A stretch of 64,000 nt of DNA. Origin: Cliona cf. orientalis (Eukaryota > Porifera > Demospongiae > Clionaida > Clionaidae). Below are positions 63,108 through 64,000 of this stretch, in pieces (within the stretch, counting starts at the first letter, position 1; each line of letters begins with the position of its first letter). The stretch lies in the NCBI GenBank assembly GCA_963930775.1, contig OZ005694.1:9254899-9318898 (forward strand). The letters are read 5' to 3'. The notes under the pieces were generated by a model, which was not told the origin of the DNA, ran no database searches, and saw nothing but the letters and a program-made list of their open reading frames with translations. Both the position numbers and the translations under genes were made by a program.

Positions 63108-64000
63108 GTTACTCAATCATCGGGACAAAAATTGCAAAATCTGGAGGTCTATCATTGATGGGGGCTCGTCCCCCTTTGGCTAGTATTTTCCATCACATTA
63201 TGCTACACACCTGCATACATGCCACAACAGTATGTTTTATCAGGAGTAGATCAGATAGGAGTGTTGAACTACAGTACAAACGTAGTAACAGCGTTCCGGT
63301 AGGATAATGTAGACAAATTGTAATCAAGGCTGCCATGCACTATCACATCTTGTACTTTAAGTGGGTGTTACATAAACACGGACTGCAGCTGTACAATGTA
63401 GTTTAAGGTAGTTAAACGTAGTTAACGGCGGGAGTCTGGCGTGCATGTGCTCGCGAAGGCGCATTACGGGAAGGCGGGTGCGCCCGGCCCTATTGTCCCC
63501 GGGGCAGCACACTCGCCGAAGTCACCACGTAGCTGTGCGCGCAGGGTAGAGTCAGTTCTGCAGCCAGCTAGCGACAAGCACAAGCGTATCGTTGTCAAGA
63601 GTTTTTCACTGTCCCACCATCCTCGCTAGCTTCCTATTTCCTGTATTTTTTCATGACGAGTCTCAAGTACTCGTGAACGTGATCGCGAGCAGCCAAAGCA
63701 CGAGACTTTTAGCAAGCTTGTTGAGAGAAGAGAGGCAGTAAAACTATACCTAGCTCACAAACTAGCTAGGTTTTTTTGCTGTCTAGTCTCGAATACTTGC
63801 GTGTGCCCTTGCGAGCGCGTACACTCGAAACGCGGGTACCGGGTACACGCAGTTTGCCGGAAATTGACTCGCAAGCAGACGCTACACTACACGCGTGTCA
63901 CTTGCACTCGTTTGTCAAGTTACCTGTGAGCGGTACTATATATGGGACGACTAGAGTTAAACTGTGTAGTGCAGCTGGTACTATGGTGGCCTAGGTGGGA
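63108..64000. other. Remainder of window: partial LRR unit then GC-rich unassigned sequence
   Basis: 63108-63240 continues the tandem unit (ACTCAATCATCGGGAC, CTGGAGGTCTATCATTGATG). After that no LRR exon or other gene is recognisable. 63420-63560 and 63780-63900 are GC-rich with short open frames lacking known motifs. Probably still NLR 2 intron. Confidence 0.5.

Overview
The window is nuclear DNA of an early-branching animal. The compact, intron-rich genes, NLR (NACHT-LRR) immune receptors with CARD or death domains, a 2A-like peptide at an NLR N-terminus, and the density of small inverted-repeat transposons all fit a demosponge of the Amphimedon type. That assignment is inference from gene content, not from a species-specific marker. 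All protein genes here are split by GT-AG introns, so they were assembled by matching exon phases and comparing paralogues within the window.

Layout. (1) 24-2611 (+): last eight exons of a mitochondrial AAA metalloprotease of the paraplegin/AFG3-like family, cut by the window edge. (2) 2890-3190 (-): degraded copy of a small secreted-protein gene. (3) about 3400-25345 (+): NLR gene 1, with a TATA-bearing 5' untranslated exon, a CARD exon, one large NACHT exon, 19 LRR exons (mostly exactly 84 nt) and a terminal exon. Its introns hold MITEs and a truncated LINE. (4) 26316-32018 (+): a second, apparently complete paraplegin gene with a mitochondrial-type N-terminus. (5) 32346-32789 (-): intact small secreted protein. 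(6) 33765-38179 (-): ITFG1/TIP-like FG-GAP membrane protein, 11 recognisable exons, 5' end not found. (7) about 38760-62259 (+, continuing beyond the window): NLR gene 2, with a homologous 5' untranslated exon, an N-terminal exon ending in a 2A-like motif (GDVELNPGP), a death-domain exon, a NACHT exon and at least 15 LRR exons. Its large third intron carries a 3-kb transposon encoding a HIRAN-Ulp1 cysteine protease and a pogo-like DDE transposase.

The gene order paraplegin - small secreted protein - NLR occurs twice, which shows a segmental duplication. The offset between copies is about 29.4 kb at paraplegin and about 42 kb at the NLR, because the second copy also holds ITFG1 and more inserted DNA. 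The two NLRs share NACHT and LRR sequence but have different N-terminal signalling exons (CARD versus 2A plus death domain), all joined at phase-1 boundaries, which suggests exon shuffling of adaptor domains. The LRR array grows by tandem duplication of exon-plus-intron units; three near-identical units of about 1.2 kb lie at 59.2-62.3 kb.

The most interesting items are the 2A-containing N-terminal exon of NLR 2 with its internal hydrophobic duplication, the phase-1 swap of CARD and death exons, the HIRAN-Ulp1/DDE transposon with its own deletion derivative elsewhere in the window, a MITE family with 9-bp target duplications and a paralogous empty site, and an AT (not GT) splice donor in ITFG1.
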